DNA of 64,000 nt from DASUBV01 sp036501025 (GCA_036501025.1 DASYBB010000074.1:1-64000); one strand, 5' to 3'; counted from the stretch's first letter, positions 24,905-33,805 are shown. Numbers and translations are program-made. Notes: generated by a model from the letters alone, not told the origin.

Positions 24905-25960
24905 CTACCACTCCAGCAGGATCAGCTCCATGCTGACGCCGGGCCCGAGCCCGATCAGCAGGCCGGGCGACCCCGGCGGCGGGCGGCCCACGTCGATCGT
25001 CTGCTGCAGGACGTGCAGGACCGAGGCCGACGACATGTTGCCGACGTCGGCCAGCGAGCGCCGGGTCAGCTCGAGCGCGCTGGCCGGCAGCCCGAGGCTG
25101 TCCTGGATGGCGTCGATGACCTTCGGGCCGCCCGGGTGGCAGACCCAGGCCGTGATGTCGTCGACCTTGAGGCCGTGCTCGGCCAGGAAGTCGCTGACCC
25201 CGGCGCCCAGGTGGCTCTCGACCACGGTGGACAGGTCGGCGGCGAGCACGATCCGGAAGCCGGCCGTCTCCAGCCGCCACCCGAGGGCGTCCCCGGTGCC
25301 GGGGACGACCTCGCCGTGGGTGGCGATGATGCGCGGCCCGGACCCGGTGCCGGCCTGGCCGCCGCGCGCCACCAGGGCCACCGCTCCGTCGCCGAACAGG
25401 CCGCTGACGACCAGGTCCGGCGTGGCGGAGCTGCCCGTCGGGGCGGTCAGCGAGCACAGCTCGACGGCCAGCAGCACGGCCGTGTGGCCGGGCCAGCCGA
25501 GCAGGTAGTCGTGCAGCCGGGCCAGGCCGGCCGCGCCGGCGACGCAGCCCAGCCCGAAGATCGGGATGCGCTTGACGTCCGGGCGCAGGCCCAGGCGCGG
25601 GATCAGCCGGGCGTCCAGCGACGGCACGGCGATGCCCGTCACCGAGGTGACGATGAGCAGGTCGACGTCAGCCGGCGCCACCCCGGCGGCACCGAGGGCG
25701 CTGGCGATGGCCTGCTCGCCGAGCGCGGTGGCCAGCTCGATGTAGCGGTCGTTGGCCGGGCCGATGCCGCCGAGCTCGGCGTACTCCGGCAGCGGCAGCG
25801 CGGTGTAGCGGGTGTCCACGCCCGCGTTGGCATGCAGCCGGTCCAGCAGCGCCCGGCGCGCGGGTTCCACGCCGCTGAGCTCGGCGACGTGCCTCGTGAT
25901 TTCAGCCTGCTGGTAGCGGTGGGCGGGCAGGGCGCACCGGACCGCCCCGATCTCGGTCAT
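24905..25960 (-). CDS. Type III polyketide synthase (chalcone-synthase-like)
   Basis: 351 aa. The catalytic triad is complete: Cys139 in IFGLGCVAGAAG, His275 in AWVCHPGGPKVIDA and Asn308 in ADVGNMSSASVL. The C-terminal cyclisation-pocket motif GLGPGVSMELILLEW is intact. Type III PKSs condense an acyl-CoA starter with malonyl-CoA extenders on one active-site Cys. With an ICMT methyltransferase and FAD hydroxylase downstream, the best model is an alkylresorcinol or alkylpyrone synthase of the SrsA type that uses a long fatty acyl starter. The starter and chain length cannot be read from sequence. A 93-base gap separates it from the UbiA gene upstream. Confidence 0.94.
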   Translation of the reverse strand: MTEIGAVRCALPAHRYQQAEITRHVAELSGVEPARRALLDRLHANAGVDTRYTALPLPEYAELGGIGPANDRYIELATALGEQAIASALGAAGVAPADVDLLIVTSVTGIAVPSLDARLIPRLGLRPDVKRIPIFGLGCVAGAAGLARLHDYLLGWPGHTAVLLAVELCSLTAPTGSSATPDLVVSGLFGDGAVALVARGGQAGTGSGPRIIATHGEVVPGTGDALGWRLETAGFRIVLAADLSTVVESHLGAGVSDFLAEHGLKVDDITAWVCHPGGPKVIDAIQDSLGLPASALELTRRSLADVGNMSSASVLHVLQQTIDVGRPPPGSPGLLIGLGPGVSMELILLEW

Positions 25961-26053
25961 GCCGCGCTATCAGACAACTGCATGCTTCTCTCGACGGGAA
26001 CCCGGGCAAATCGGTTCAGCTCAGCGCCTCGGCCCACGTAAACACCGAACCTC

Positions 26054-26890
26054 TCAGACAAGGATTACCCCCCCGAAGACGAACAATGCGACGTCGATCG
26101 CGCCGATGCTGATCGCGGCCAGGAACGGCAGCCGTCCCGGGCTGGCCGCGCCGGCCGCGGCGACGACCGCCGCGACGCCCAGCCCGGCCAGCGACACCCA
26201 GCGGTGCGGCCCGGCGGCTGACAGCGCCAGCAGCGCCGACGCCGCCAGCAGGAGCGCCAGGGCGGTCAGCCGCACGGCACCGGCGCCGAACCGGGCCGCC
26301 ACCCGCTGGGGCAGGCCGCGGACCCCGGCCAGGCGGTCCCCGTCCAGGTCATGGATCACGTTGGCGAAGTGCGCGCCGAGGCCCAGCACGGCGGCGGCCG
26401 CCGTGACGACCGCGCGCGGAGCGGGATGGCCCGGCAGCGTGCTGGCCGCGAACGCCGGGATGAGGCCGAAGCCCAGCATGTAGGTCAGGCCCGAGGCCGG
26501 CGTCGACTTCAGGCCCGCGTTGTAGGCCCAGCCCGCCGCCATCATCACGGCGTTCAGCAGCCCGGCGACGGCCCCGATGGCCAGGCCCAGCGCCAGCGAC
26601 GCGGCCAGCGCGGTGACCCCGGCGGCGCCCACCGCGCGGCGGCTGACCCCGCCGGTGACGACCGGCTTGTCACGGCGGCCGGCGGTGGCGTCCCGCCCGG
26701 CGTCAAAGAAGTCGTTGGACCAGCCGATCGAGAACTGCCCGGCGACGACGGCCGGGACGACCAGCCCGACCGGCCCGGCGCCGTGGCGCGCGGCCTGCGC
26801 CGCGAGCACCGCGATCAGCGCGGAGATGGCCAGCGACGGCCCCGGATGCCCCGCCCGCACCAGCGCCCGCACCCGCCCCGCCACGCCCAC
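26054..26890 (-). CDS. UbiA-family prenyltransferase
   Basis: 278 aa, eight or nine TM helices. Both Mg-diphosphate motifs are present: NDFFDAGRDATAGRRDKP (NDxxDxxxD) near residue 60 and DLDGDRLAGVRGLPQR (DxxxD) near residue 185. UbiA enzymes transfer a prenyl group to an aromatic or other acceptor. Lying first in the operon with the type III PKS, it may prenylate the phenolic product, giving a meroterpenoid-like lipid. This is inference; a menaquinone-type acceptor is the alternative. It starts at GTG 26890, and a palindromic element is immediately upstream. Confidence 0.88.
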   Translation of the reverse strand: MGVAGRVRALVRAGHPGPSLAISALIAVLAAQAARHGAGPVGLVVPAVVAGQFSIGWSNDFFDAGRDATAGRRDKPVVTGGVSRRAVGAAGVTALAASLALGLAIGAVAGLLNAVMMAAGWAYNAGLKSTPASGLTYMLGFGLIPAFAASTLPGHPAPRAVVTAAAAVLGLGAHFANVIHDLDGDRLAGVRGLPQRVAARFGAGAVRLTALALLLAASALLALSAAGPHRWVSLAGLGVAAVVAAAGAASPGRLPFLAAISIGAIDVALFVFGGVILV

Positions 26891-26897
26891 CGCTTTT

Positions 26898-26952
26898 CAT
26901 GATCGCGACCGAAATGCCCCCGGCTTTTCCCGGCGAAACGGTCGTGATCATG
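26898..26952. repeat. Palindrome, possible third member of the dispersed family
   Basis: CATGATCGCGACCG (26898-26911) pairs with CGGTCGTGATCATG (26939-26952) with one mismatch. The inner sequence differs from copies 1 and 2, but the outer TGATCGCG and an AAAGCCTTCC just beyond the right end are shared. It sits 8 bases upstream of the UbiA start, so it could equally be an operator for the lipid operon. Confidence 0.5.
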
Positions 26953-27093
26953 TAAAGCCTTCCGCAGAAGGCCAGCCAACGTCACCCCGACCGGTCTAGC
27001 GCCGAATCTACGGCAACCCGGTCATGATCGTGACAACTCGGCCCCCGGGCGGCGAATGGCCCCCTAGCGCTCCCAGCCAAGCGCTCCCGGCAG

Positions 27094-27354
27094 TCAGCGC
27101 CGGGCCGCCCCCCGCGCCCGTGCCTGCGCCGACGGCTCGCGCAGCAGCGGCCCTGAGGTGCGGAACAGGAACTCCGCGTAGGTCTCCGGCGCCGCGTCCG
27201 GCCGGCTCACGAACCGGTCCGGCGCCACCCGCAGCGCGTCCATCCGCCGCTGCGCCTCGCCGCATTCGCGCACGATTGCGGCGATCTTGGAAATAAGTCC
27301 TTTCATGCTGCTCAGCAGCCCCCTGACGATGTTCATGACCACGTTCATGCCCAC
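27094..27354 (-). CDS. Small conserved hypothetical protein
   Basis: 86 aa. An amphipathic N-terminal part (MNIVRGLLSSMKGLISKIAAIVRECGEAQRRMDAL) is followed by VAPDRFVSRPDAAPETYAEFLFRTSGPLLREPSA and a basic tail. I recognise the APDTYAEFLxRTSGPLLxEPSA pattern from small uncharacterised proteins of many actinomycetes, but no function is known. ATGs at 27348 and 27336 are alternative starts. It is divergent from the GlxA-type regulator with 89 bases between. Confidence 0.75.
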   Translation of the reverse strand: MGMNVVMNIVRGLLSSMKGLISKIAAIVRECGEAQRRMDALRVAPDRFVSRPDAAPETYAEFLFRTSGPLLREPSAQARARGAARR

Positions 27355-27443
27355 AATTCTTCGCTGCCCCGGCCCGTCCCGAAAGTGGCAGTCCTGTCCA
27401 TGGTCATTGATATCCTGCCAGCCGGCCGGGCATACTGGAGCAC

Positions 27444-28469
27444 ATGCTGAGAAACGTCGCGGCCGTGATCCTGGGCGAGTTCACGCCGTTCGAGCTCGGG
27501 GTGGCCTGCGAGGTCTTCGGGGTCGACCGGCGCGACGACGGGCTGCCGGCCTACGACTTCGCCGTCGTGGCCGGCGAGCCGGCACCGCTGCGGTCGGCGG
27601 CGGGGTTCACGGTCGACACCCCGTTCGGGCTGGAAAGGCTGGCCGAAGCCGACCTGGTCGTCGTCTCGGCGGTCTCCAATGACCGGATCCGGCGGGCGCC
27701 CGGTGACTACCCGGCGGCGCTGCTGGCCGCCCTGGGCCAGTGCGTGGCGCGGGGCGGCCGGGTGCTGAGCGTCTGCAGCGGCGCGTACGTGCTCGGCGCG
27801 GCCGGGCTGCTGGATCAGCGGCGCTGTACCACGCACTGGCGGCACGCGGCCCAGCTGGCCCGCATGTTCCCGGCGGCCAAGGTCGACCCCGACGTCCTGT
27901 ACGTCGACGACGACCCCGTGATCACCAGCGCGGGCACGGCCGCGGGCATCGACGCCTGCCTGCACCTGATCCGGCGGGAGCAGGGCAGCCGGGTGGCGAA
28001 CGGCATCGCCCGCCGGATGGTGGTGCCGCCGCACCGGGACGGCGGCCAGGCCCAGTACGTGCAGCGGCCGCTGACCGAGCTGGCCGCCGACACCATGCAG
28101 GACGTGCTGAGCTGGCTGACCGGCCACCTGGCCGAGCCGGTCACGGTCGACCAGCTGGCGGCACGGGCGTTCATGTCGCCGCGGACCTTCGCGCGGCGGT
28201 TCGTCCAGGAGACCGGGACCACGCCGCAGCGCTGGCTGACCGGCCAGCGGATCCTGCTCGCCCAGCAGCTGCTGGAGGAGACCGACGAGACCGTCGACGA
28301 GGTCGCGATCCGGTCCGGCTTCGGCAACGCCGGCGCGCTGCGGCACCACTTCCGGGCCTGGCGGTCCACCACGCCGCTGGCCTACCGCAACGTCTTCCGG
28401 GACCGCACCGTCACGGCCGCCCGCCCGCCGGGGCTGGCCCGGGTCCCGGCCGGCTCGCGCGAAGTGTAG
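27444..28469 (+). CDS. GlxA-type AraC-family regulator
   Basis: 341 aa. DJ-1/PfpI-like N-terminal domain (VAAVILGEFTPFELGVACEVFGVD; LSVCSGAYVLGAAGLLDQRRCTTHW) and an AraC DNA-binding domain from about residue 225, with LAARAFMSPRTFARRFVQETGTTPQRWL and VAIRSGFGNAGALRHHFRAW. It differs from the regulator at 16.7 kb in its effector half, so the ligands are probably different. GGAG lies just before the ATG. No PfpI partner follows; the next gene on the strand is a VOC protein 58 bases downstream. Confidence 0.92.
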   Translation: MLRNVAAVILGEFTPFELGVACEVFGVDRRDDGLPAYDFAVVAGEPAPLRSAAGFTVDTPFGLERLAEADLVVVSAVSNDRIRRAPGDYPAALLAALGQCVARGGRVLSVCSGAYVLGAAGLLDQRRCTTHWRHAAQLARMFPAAKVDPDVLYVDDDPVITSAGTAAGIDACLHLIRREQGSRVANGIARRMVVPPHRDGGQAQYVQRPLTELAADTMQDVLSWLTGHLAEPVTVDQLAARAFMSPRTFARRFVQETGTTPQRWLTGQRILLAQQLLEETDETVDEVAIRSGFGNAGALRHHFRAWRSTTPLAYRNVFRDRTVTAARPPGLARVPAGSREV

Positions 28470-28527
28470 CGATCCGGGCACTTCTCGGTCGTTTATGCAG
28501 GTATCGCCCCCGGCCAGCAGGCATGCT

Positions 28528-29298
28528 ATGTCCGTGGATCATGTGCGTCACGGGGCCTTGCATCACATTGAGCTGTGGGTTCCTAACCTGGACCGGGCCG
28601 TGGCCTCCTGGGGGTGGCTGCTGGGCGAGCTGGGCTACGAGCTGTTCCAGGACTGGCCCGGCGGCCAGAGCTGGCGCTCGGGGCCGACCTACATCGTCCT
28701 GGAGCAGTCCCCGGCCCGGACCGCGAGCCGTCATGACCGGTCGCGTCCCGGCCTGAATCACCTCGCCTTCCACGTGGCCACCGCGGCGCTGACCGAGGCG
28801 CTGGCCACGGCGGCGGTGCAGCACGGCTGGCGGCTGATGTTCGCCGACCGGCACCCGTACGCCGGGGGCAACGGCCACTACGCGGCCTACCTGGAGAACG
28901 TGGACGGCTACGAGGCCGAGCTGGTCGCGCTCGAGGTCCCGCCGGGGATGGCCGCGCCCGCGCCGCGGCCCGAGGCGCGGCCGGCCAGCGCGGCGGAGCC
29001 GCCGGACGGGGCCGGGCCTCTGCCTGAGCCGGCGCTGGCCGGGGCCGGGCCTCCGCCTCTGCCTGAGCCGGCGCCGGCCGGGGAAGCGGTGCCGGCGGCC
29101 GCGCCCGGCCCGCCGGCGGGGGAGGCCGCCCCGGCCGAAGTGCCAGCCCGGGCTAAGGAGCCCGCCGAGGACGAGGTGCCGGCGCCTTCCGGAGTGCCGG
29201 TGCCTTCCGGAGTGCCGGCGCCTTCCGGAGTGCCTGGCCCGGCCGGGGGAACCTCGCCCTCGCCCGAGGGCGAGGTCCCGCCCGCCGGCTCAGCCTGA
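28528..29298 (+). CDS. VOC (glyoxalase/bleomycin-resistance fold) protein with long Pro/Ala tail
   Basis: 256 aa. Residues 1-140 form a VOC domain: ALHHIELWVPNLDRAVASWGWLLGELGY (first metal His), GLNHLAFHVA and YAAYLENVDGYEAELVA (closing Glu), so a divalent-metal site is likely. The remaining 115 residues are a disordered Pro/Ala/Glu tail containing three VPAPSG units from an 18-nt tandem repeat (29176-29232). The substrate is unknown. An ATG at 28495 would add 11 residues. The stop overlaps the convergent GH3 gene by 9 bases. Confidence 0.82.
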   Translation: MSVDHVRHGALHHIELWVPNLDRAVASWGWLLGELGYELFQDWPGGQSWRSGPTYIVLEQSPARTASRHDRSRPGLNHLAFHVATAALTEALATAAVQHGWRLMFADRHPYAGGNGHYAAYLENVDGYEAELVALEVPPGMAAPAPRPEARPASAAEPPDGAGPLPEPALAGAGPPPLPEPAPAGEAVPAAAPGPPAGEAAPAEVPARAKEPAEDEVPAPSGVPVPSGVPAPSGVPGPAGGTSPSPEGEVPPAGSA

Positions 29299-31866
29299 CT
29301 GCACCTGCGCCGTCAGCCGCAGGTCCCGCGCGGAGCGCCCGACCTGGACCTCGTACCGGCCCGCGGGCCAGGCCCAGCCGCCCGCCTGCTCGTCCCAGCG
29401 GGCGAACGCCCGGGCCGGCAGGCGCAGCGTGACGTCGGCCACGCCGCCCGGCTCGGCGACCGCCGAGCCGAACGCGGCCAGCACCCGGACCGGCCGTCCC
29501 GGCTCGGCCGGCGCCGCCACGTAGGCCTGGACCACCTCGCGGCCGGGCCGGGTCCCGGTGTTGCGGACCCGGACCGTCAGGTCGAGGTCGCGGCCGGGGG
29601 CCAGGTCCCCGGCGCCGGCCAGCGACTCGTAGGCCCACGTGGTGTAGCCGAGCCCGTGGCCAAACGGGTAGCGCGGGGCCACGCCGCTCGCGTCGTAGCC
29701 CCGGTACCCGATGAGCAGCCCCTCGTCGTAGCGCAGCGTGCCGTCGGCGTCCGGGACCGCCTCCAGCACCGGGCAGTCTTCCTCGGCCGCCGGCAGCGTG
29801 ACCGGCAGCCGGCCGCCCGGCTCGGCCGCGCCGAGCAGCACGTCGGCCAGGGCCTCGCCCATGGCCTGGCCCGGCAGCCAGGCGTAGATGATGCCCTGGA
29901 CCTTGTCCGCCCACGGCATCAGCACCGGCATGCCGGAGTTGATCACGACGATCGTGCGCGGGCTGACCGCCGCGATCCGCGCGATCAGCTCGTCCTGGCG
30001 GCCGGGCAGCGCCAGCGTGGACCGGTCGAAGCCCTCGCTCTCGGTGAGCTCGGCCGAGCCGACCACCACCACGGCCGCGTCCGACCCGGATGCGGCCGCG
30101 ACCGCCTCGTCCAGCAGCGCGTCCTCGTCGGCGGCCGGCACGATGCCCAGCCGCACGCCGAGCGGGCCGGCCCCGGCCGCGGCCGGCCACAGCTCGAGGC
30201 GGAGCGCCACCGGCGTCCCGGCCTCCAGCCAGGCCCGGGTCCGGACCTCGCCGGGCCGGGTCATGGCCTCGACCGGGTCGTCCGGGACGCGGGTCTCCTC
30301 CTCGATGACGACCTCGCCGTCCAGCCAGACGGTCAGCGCGCCGATGCCCGACGCCCCGATCAGGTGCGGCCCGGACTGCGCCGCGGTGAACGAGGCGAGC
30401 AGCACGATCCGCCCGCTCTTGCCCCAGCCGATCTCGGCCGGCACCGAGTCCCACCAGGTCAGGCTGGAGCTCTCGCGGTGCTCGGCATCGAGCAGGGCTC
30501 CGCCCGAGTCGCGGAACTCCTGCCGGACGCCCGGCTCGCCCGTCACCGGGTCGCGCAGTGACCCCGGCGGGGGAGCGGGCACCGACTCCCAGGTCTGGCA
30601 GCCGACGGCCGTGCGCACGTCCACCCGGCCCGCCAGCGCGTCGCGGATCGCGTCGGCCGGCGCCGAGCGGCCCGCGGGCATGACCCCAGCGCTGCCGCCG
30701 CCCTGGATGGTGGGCCAGAACGCGTTGGGGCCGGCCACCGTGACGCGGCCCAGGGCGGCCGGGTCGAGCGGCAGCGCGGCGGCCTCGTTGCGCAGCAGGA
30801 CGAACGAGGCCGCCGCGGCCCGCCGGAGCAGTTCCGGCGCGACCGGGCCGCCCGCCGCGGCGCCGTGCCCGGCCGCGGTGTGGCTGCCGGTCACGTGGCT
30901 GGCCGCGTCGACGAGCGCGCCGACCCGGCGGGCCAGCCGGAGCAGCCGCAGCACCTTGTCGTCCAGGACCGCCTCGCTCACCTGCCCGTCGGCCACGGCC
31001 CGGGCCAGCTGGTCGCCCCACGGGCCGTCGGGCCCGGGCATGACCAGGTCCAGCCCGGCCAGGGCGGTGCCGACCGTCTGCCGGGCCGCGTGCCAGTCCG
31101 ACATGACGACGCCGTCGAAGCCCCACTCGCCCTTGAGCACACCGCGCAGCAGCGGCTCGCTAGCGGTCATGCTCGCGCCGTTGACCCCGTTGTAGGCGGC
31201 CATCACGGCCAGGGCGCCGCCCCGGACCGCGGCCTCGAACGGGACCAGGTACAGCTCGCGCAGGACGTGCTCGGCGATCGTCGCGTCATAGGTCCAGCGC
31301 TGCGTCTCGCTGTCGTTGCCGACGAAGTGCTTGACGGTGGCCGCGACGCCCGCGGACTGGACGCCCTGCACGTAGGCCACGGCGAGTTCCGCGGTGAGCA
31401 CCGGGTCCTCGGCGAAGCACTCGAAGCCGCGGCCGCCGAGCGGCGTCCGCATCAGGTTGATGGTCGGGGCCAGCAGGACGTCCACGGCCTTGCCGCGGGC
31501 CTCGCGGCCGAGGGCGGCGGCCAGCTCGCGGACCAGGGCGGGGTCCCAGGTGGCGCCGAGGGCCGACGGGCAGGGCAGGCTGGTGGACGGCGAGCGTTCA
31601 TCCTTGATCACGCCGCGCACGCCGGCCGGGCCGTCGGAGGTGACGATCGGCCGCAGCCCGATCTCGGGGGAGCCGGGCACCCGCCAGCTGTCGGCCCCGG
31701 TCAGCAGCGCGATCTTCGCGCTGACCGGCAGCCGGGCCAGCAGGGCGGCCGCGGCGAGGTCCGCGTCGGCGTCCGCGGGCGCCGACGGATCGGTAGTCGT
31801 TTCGGGTGATGTCGTGGGGCCGGCTGCTGCCGGGCCGGGCGGGGTCATCGTCATGTCGGTCGCCAT
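29290..31866 (-). CDS. Beta-glucosidase (GH3) with PA14 and fibronectin-like domains
   Basis: 858 aa. The N-terminal (beta/alpha)8 domain has SDGPAGVRG, KHFVGNDSE (residues 179-187) and the nucleophile Asp257 in GVVMSDWHA. The (alpha/beta)6 sandwich follows, interrupted by a PA14-like insert (about residues 410-545; SGPHLIGASGIGALTVWLDGEVV), and a C-terminal FnIII-like domain ends it. This is the layout of PA14-containing beta-glucosidases. There is no signal peptide, so it should act on sugars already imported. It is the last gene of the lacI-opp operon, 92 bases after the binding-protein gene and separated from it by a strong hairpin, so it may be expressed less than, or separately from, the transporter. 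Confidence 0.94.
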   Translation of the reverse strand: MATDMTMTPPGPAAAGPTTSPETTTDPSAPADADADLAAAALLARLPVSAKIALLTGADSWRVPGSPEIGLRPIVTSDGPAGVRGVIKDERSPSTSLPCPSALGATWDPALVRELAAALGREARGKAVDVLLAPTINLMRTPLGGRGFECFAEDPVLTAELAVAYVQGVQSAGVAATVKHFVGNDSETQRWTYDATIAEHVLRELYLVPFEAAVRGGALAVMAAYNGVNGASMTASEPLLRGVLKGEWGFDGVVMSDWHAARQTVGTALAGLDLVMPGPDGPWGDQLARAVADGQVSEAVLDDKVLRLLRLARRVGALVDAASHVTGSHTAAGHGAAAGGPVAPELLRRAAAASFVLLRNEAAALPLDPAALGRVTVAGPNAFWPTIQGGGSAGVMPAGRSAPADAIRDALAGRVDVRTAVGCQTWESVPAPPPGSLRDPVTGEPGVRQEFRDSGGALLDAEHRESSSLTWWDSVPAEIGWGKSGRIVLLASFTAAQSGPHLIGASGIGALTVWLDGEVVIEEETRVPDDPVEAMTRPGEVRTRAWLEAGTPVALRLELWPAAAGAGPLGVRLGIVPAADEDALLDEAVAAASGSDAAVVVVGSAELTESEGFDRSTLALPGRQDELIARIAAVSPRTIVVINSGMPVLMPWADKVQGIIYAWLPGQAMGEALADVLLGAAEPGGRLPVTLPAAEEDCPVLEAVPDADGTLRYDEGLLIGYRGYDASGVAPRYPFGHGLGYTTWAYESLAGAGDLAPGRDLDLTVRVRNTGTRPGREVVQAYVAAPAEPGRPVRVLAAFGSAVAEPGGVADVTLRLPARAFARWDEQAGGWAWPAGRYEVQVGRSARDLRLTAQVQSG

Positions 31867-31875
31867 CTCGTGATG

Positions 31876-31920
31876 GCGGACCCCGCCCGGCGCGGCTGGG
31901 CTGCGCCGGGCGGGGTCCGC
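31876..31920 (-). terminator. Perfect 18-bp hairpin between binding-protein and GH3 genes
   Basis: GCGGACCCCGCCCGGCGC (31876-31893) and its exact complement (31903-31920) enclose a 9-base loop. It lies in the 92-base gap inside the transport operon, after the lipoprotein gene. It could terminate partially, or protect the 3' end of the upstream mRNA so that the binding protein is made in excess, as in other ABC uptake operons. Confidence 0.7.
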
Positions 31921-31958
31921 TGTCCAGCTGAGCTACTCAGGTACCTGCCGGATGGTGG

Positions 31959-33653
31959 TCAGGCCACCGGCTTGAGGTGCAGCACCGTGTACTCGATGTA
32001 GGGAGATGACGGCTGCGGGCTCATGTACGGGTTGCCCGGAGTCGGCCACCCGGTGTAGTTCCGGGTGGAGGTCTCCGACCAGGCGCCGCCGTACAGCAGC
32101 GGGGCCACCGGGACCTGCGAGGACATGAGGGCCTGCAGCTTGGTGAGCGCGTCGGCCTGGACGCTGGGCGTCGTGGTGCCCGCGAACTGGGCCAGGGCGG
32201 CCTGCACGGCCGGGTTGGAGTAGCGGCCGTTGTCGCCGGCGGCCGGCTTGCCGACCGGCGCGGACAGCGTGCTGTCCAGGAAGCCGTCGTAGTAGAAGTA
32301 CGGGTTCGGGCCCTGGTTGCTCCAGTGGATGGCGGTGTCGAAGGTGCCGTTGGCGTAGTCAGCGGCCCAGGTGGTGGCGTCGCCGATGCCGTCGACGGTG
32401 ACGTCCATGCCCAGCGCGTTCAGCGAGTGGGCGATGAGCTGGGCGTCGGTGTAGTAGTCGCTGTAGGGGACCGGGTCGGAGATGGAGAACTTGATCTGCT
32501 GGCCGCCCTTGGTCCACTTGCCGCCGACCTTGGCCCAGCCGTCGGCGGTCAGGATGCTGGCCGCCTTGGCCGCGTCGCCGGTGGAGGGCAGGTCGTTGGC
32601 CAGCGACGGGGTGAGGTAGCTGCTGTCGGTCGGCAGCATGAGGCCGCCGGACGAGGTCGCCGGGGGCTCGTAGGACGTCTCGCCCTGCACCGACAGCTGC
32701 TGCCGGTTGATGCCCAGGCTGACGGCCTGGCGGACGGCCGGGTCGTTCAGCGGCTTCTTGGTGGTGTTGAACACCAGGCCGACGACGTTGTTGTCGGCGA
32801 AGTAGGGCACCGAGGACAGGTAGGTGTGGTTCAGCGGGCTCTTGTCCAGGACGTCGGCCTTGATGTTGGCCAGGTCATTGCCGGCCCAGTCGATCTGGCC
32901 CGTGGCCACCGGCTGCACCAGGTTGAAGTTGCTGTTGTAGGCCGGGAACGAGATCTCGGGCACGTGGACCGAGGCCTTGTTCCAGTAGGTCGGGTTCTCC
33001 TTCAGGGTGAAGCCCTGCGGCGAGAAGTGGTCCAGCACGTAGGGCCCGGTGCCGATCGGGTTGGCGTCGGAGAACGTCGACGGGTCGCTGACCTTCGACC
33101 AGACATGGGCCGGCACGATGTAGACCTGGGCGATGGAGAAGAAGTTGGCGATCTGCGGGACGGCGAAGTTCAGCGTGACCGACGTCGCGCTGGTCGCGCT
33201 GGCGGAGGTGACCACCGGCGCGCCCTGGGTGAACAGCTTCGGGTTCGCCTTCAGCATGTTGAAGGTGAAGGCGACGTCACTGGCCGTGAACGGCTTGCCG
33301 TCGCTGAACTTGACGCCGGCCCGGATCGGGATGGTGACCGACTTGCCGTCCGAGGACCAGGTCGGCTGGCCCGAGGCCAGCATCGGGATCGGCTTCTGGG
33401 TGGGCACCATGTTGTTGAAGATGTAGAGCGGCTCGTTGACCAGGCTCATCATCTGCACGGTGAAGCCGGTCCCGCTGTTGTCGAACGGGTTGAAGTCGTC
33501 GGTCATGGGGGAGAGCGGCGTGCCCTCGATGACGAGCGTCTTGCCGGACGCCTTGGTGCCCGACGGGCTGCTGCCGCCGGAGTTTCCGCAGGCGGCCACG
33601 CCTACGGCCGCGATGGCCGCGAGGGCCAGGACCTTCATTGCTTTTCGGCTCAT
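31959..33653 (-). CDS. ABC transporter substrate-binding lipoprotein, family 5 (Opp/Dpp type)
   Basis: 564 aa. The lipoprotein signal peptide ends at VAAC with Cys22 as the acylated residue, followed by a Gly/Ser linker. The family 5 binding-protein fold shows VNEPLYIFNN, AGVKFSDGKPFTASDVAFTFNML, NPIGTGPYVL and NDPAVRQAVSLGINRQQL. Members bind oligopeptides, nickel or oligosaccharides. The neighbouring LacI regulator and GH3 beta-glucosidase argue for a beta-gluco-oligosaccharide ligand, as in the family 5 cellobiose-binding proteins of Thermotoga. GGAG lies 8 bases before the ATG. It follows the ATPase genes after a 152-base gap. Confidence 0.92.
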   Translation of the reverse strand: MSRKAMKVLALAAIAAVGVAACGNSGGSSPSGTKASGKTLVIEGTPLSPMTDDFNPFDNSGTGFTVQMMSLVNEPLYIFNNMVPTQKPIPMLASGQPTWSSDGKSVTIPIRAGVKFSDGKPFTASDVAFTFNMLKANPKLFTQGAPVVTSASATSATSVTLNFAVPQIANFFSIAQVYIVPAHVWSKVSDPSTFSDANPIGTGPYVLDHFSPQGFTLKENPTYWNKASVHVPEISFPAYNSNFNLVQPVATGQIDWAGNDLANIKADVLDKSPLNHTYLSSVPYFADNNVVGLVFNTTKKPLNDPAVRQAVSLGINRQQLSVQGETSYEPPATSSGGLMLPTDSSYLTPSLANDLPSTGDAAKAASILTADGWAKVGGKWTKGGQQIKFSISDPVPYSDYYTDAQLIAHSLNALGMDVTVDGIGDATTWAADYANGTFDTAIHWSNQGPNPYFYYDGFLDSTLSAPVGKPAAGDNGRYSNPAVQAALAQFAGTTTPSVQADALTKLQALMSSQVPVAPLLYGGAWSETSTRNYTGWPTPGNPYMSPQPSSPYIEYTVLHLKPVA

Positions 33654-33805
33654 TGGCTAAGCTCCACTGTGCCCGGCCGGCTCGTCGCCGGCCTCCTGAT
33701 GAAAATGACCTGTCGGGGTCTTTGTCGGTGCTGTTAAGGCTCCGGGTCGGCCGGGCTCGGCCGCCGGGTCGGGTGCTGCGGCGCCCGGCTAGGGCGCGTA
33801 GCGGC

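Noticed and set aside
24369..25457. Long upstream extension of the FAD enzyme frame (741 codons in total)
   Set aside because: The extra part is an Arg/Gly/Pro shadow of the methyltransferase and type III PKS genes. The GTG at 24368 overlaps the upstream stop as in an operon.
29290..31866. GH3 protein as beta-N-acetylglucosaminidase (NagZ)
   Set aside because: It has the three-domain layout with PA14 and FnIII-like parts and the SDW nucleophile motif of beta-glucosidases, not the short NagZ form with its KH(F/I)PGHG loop.
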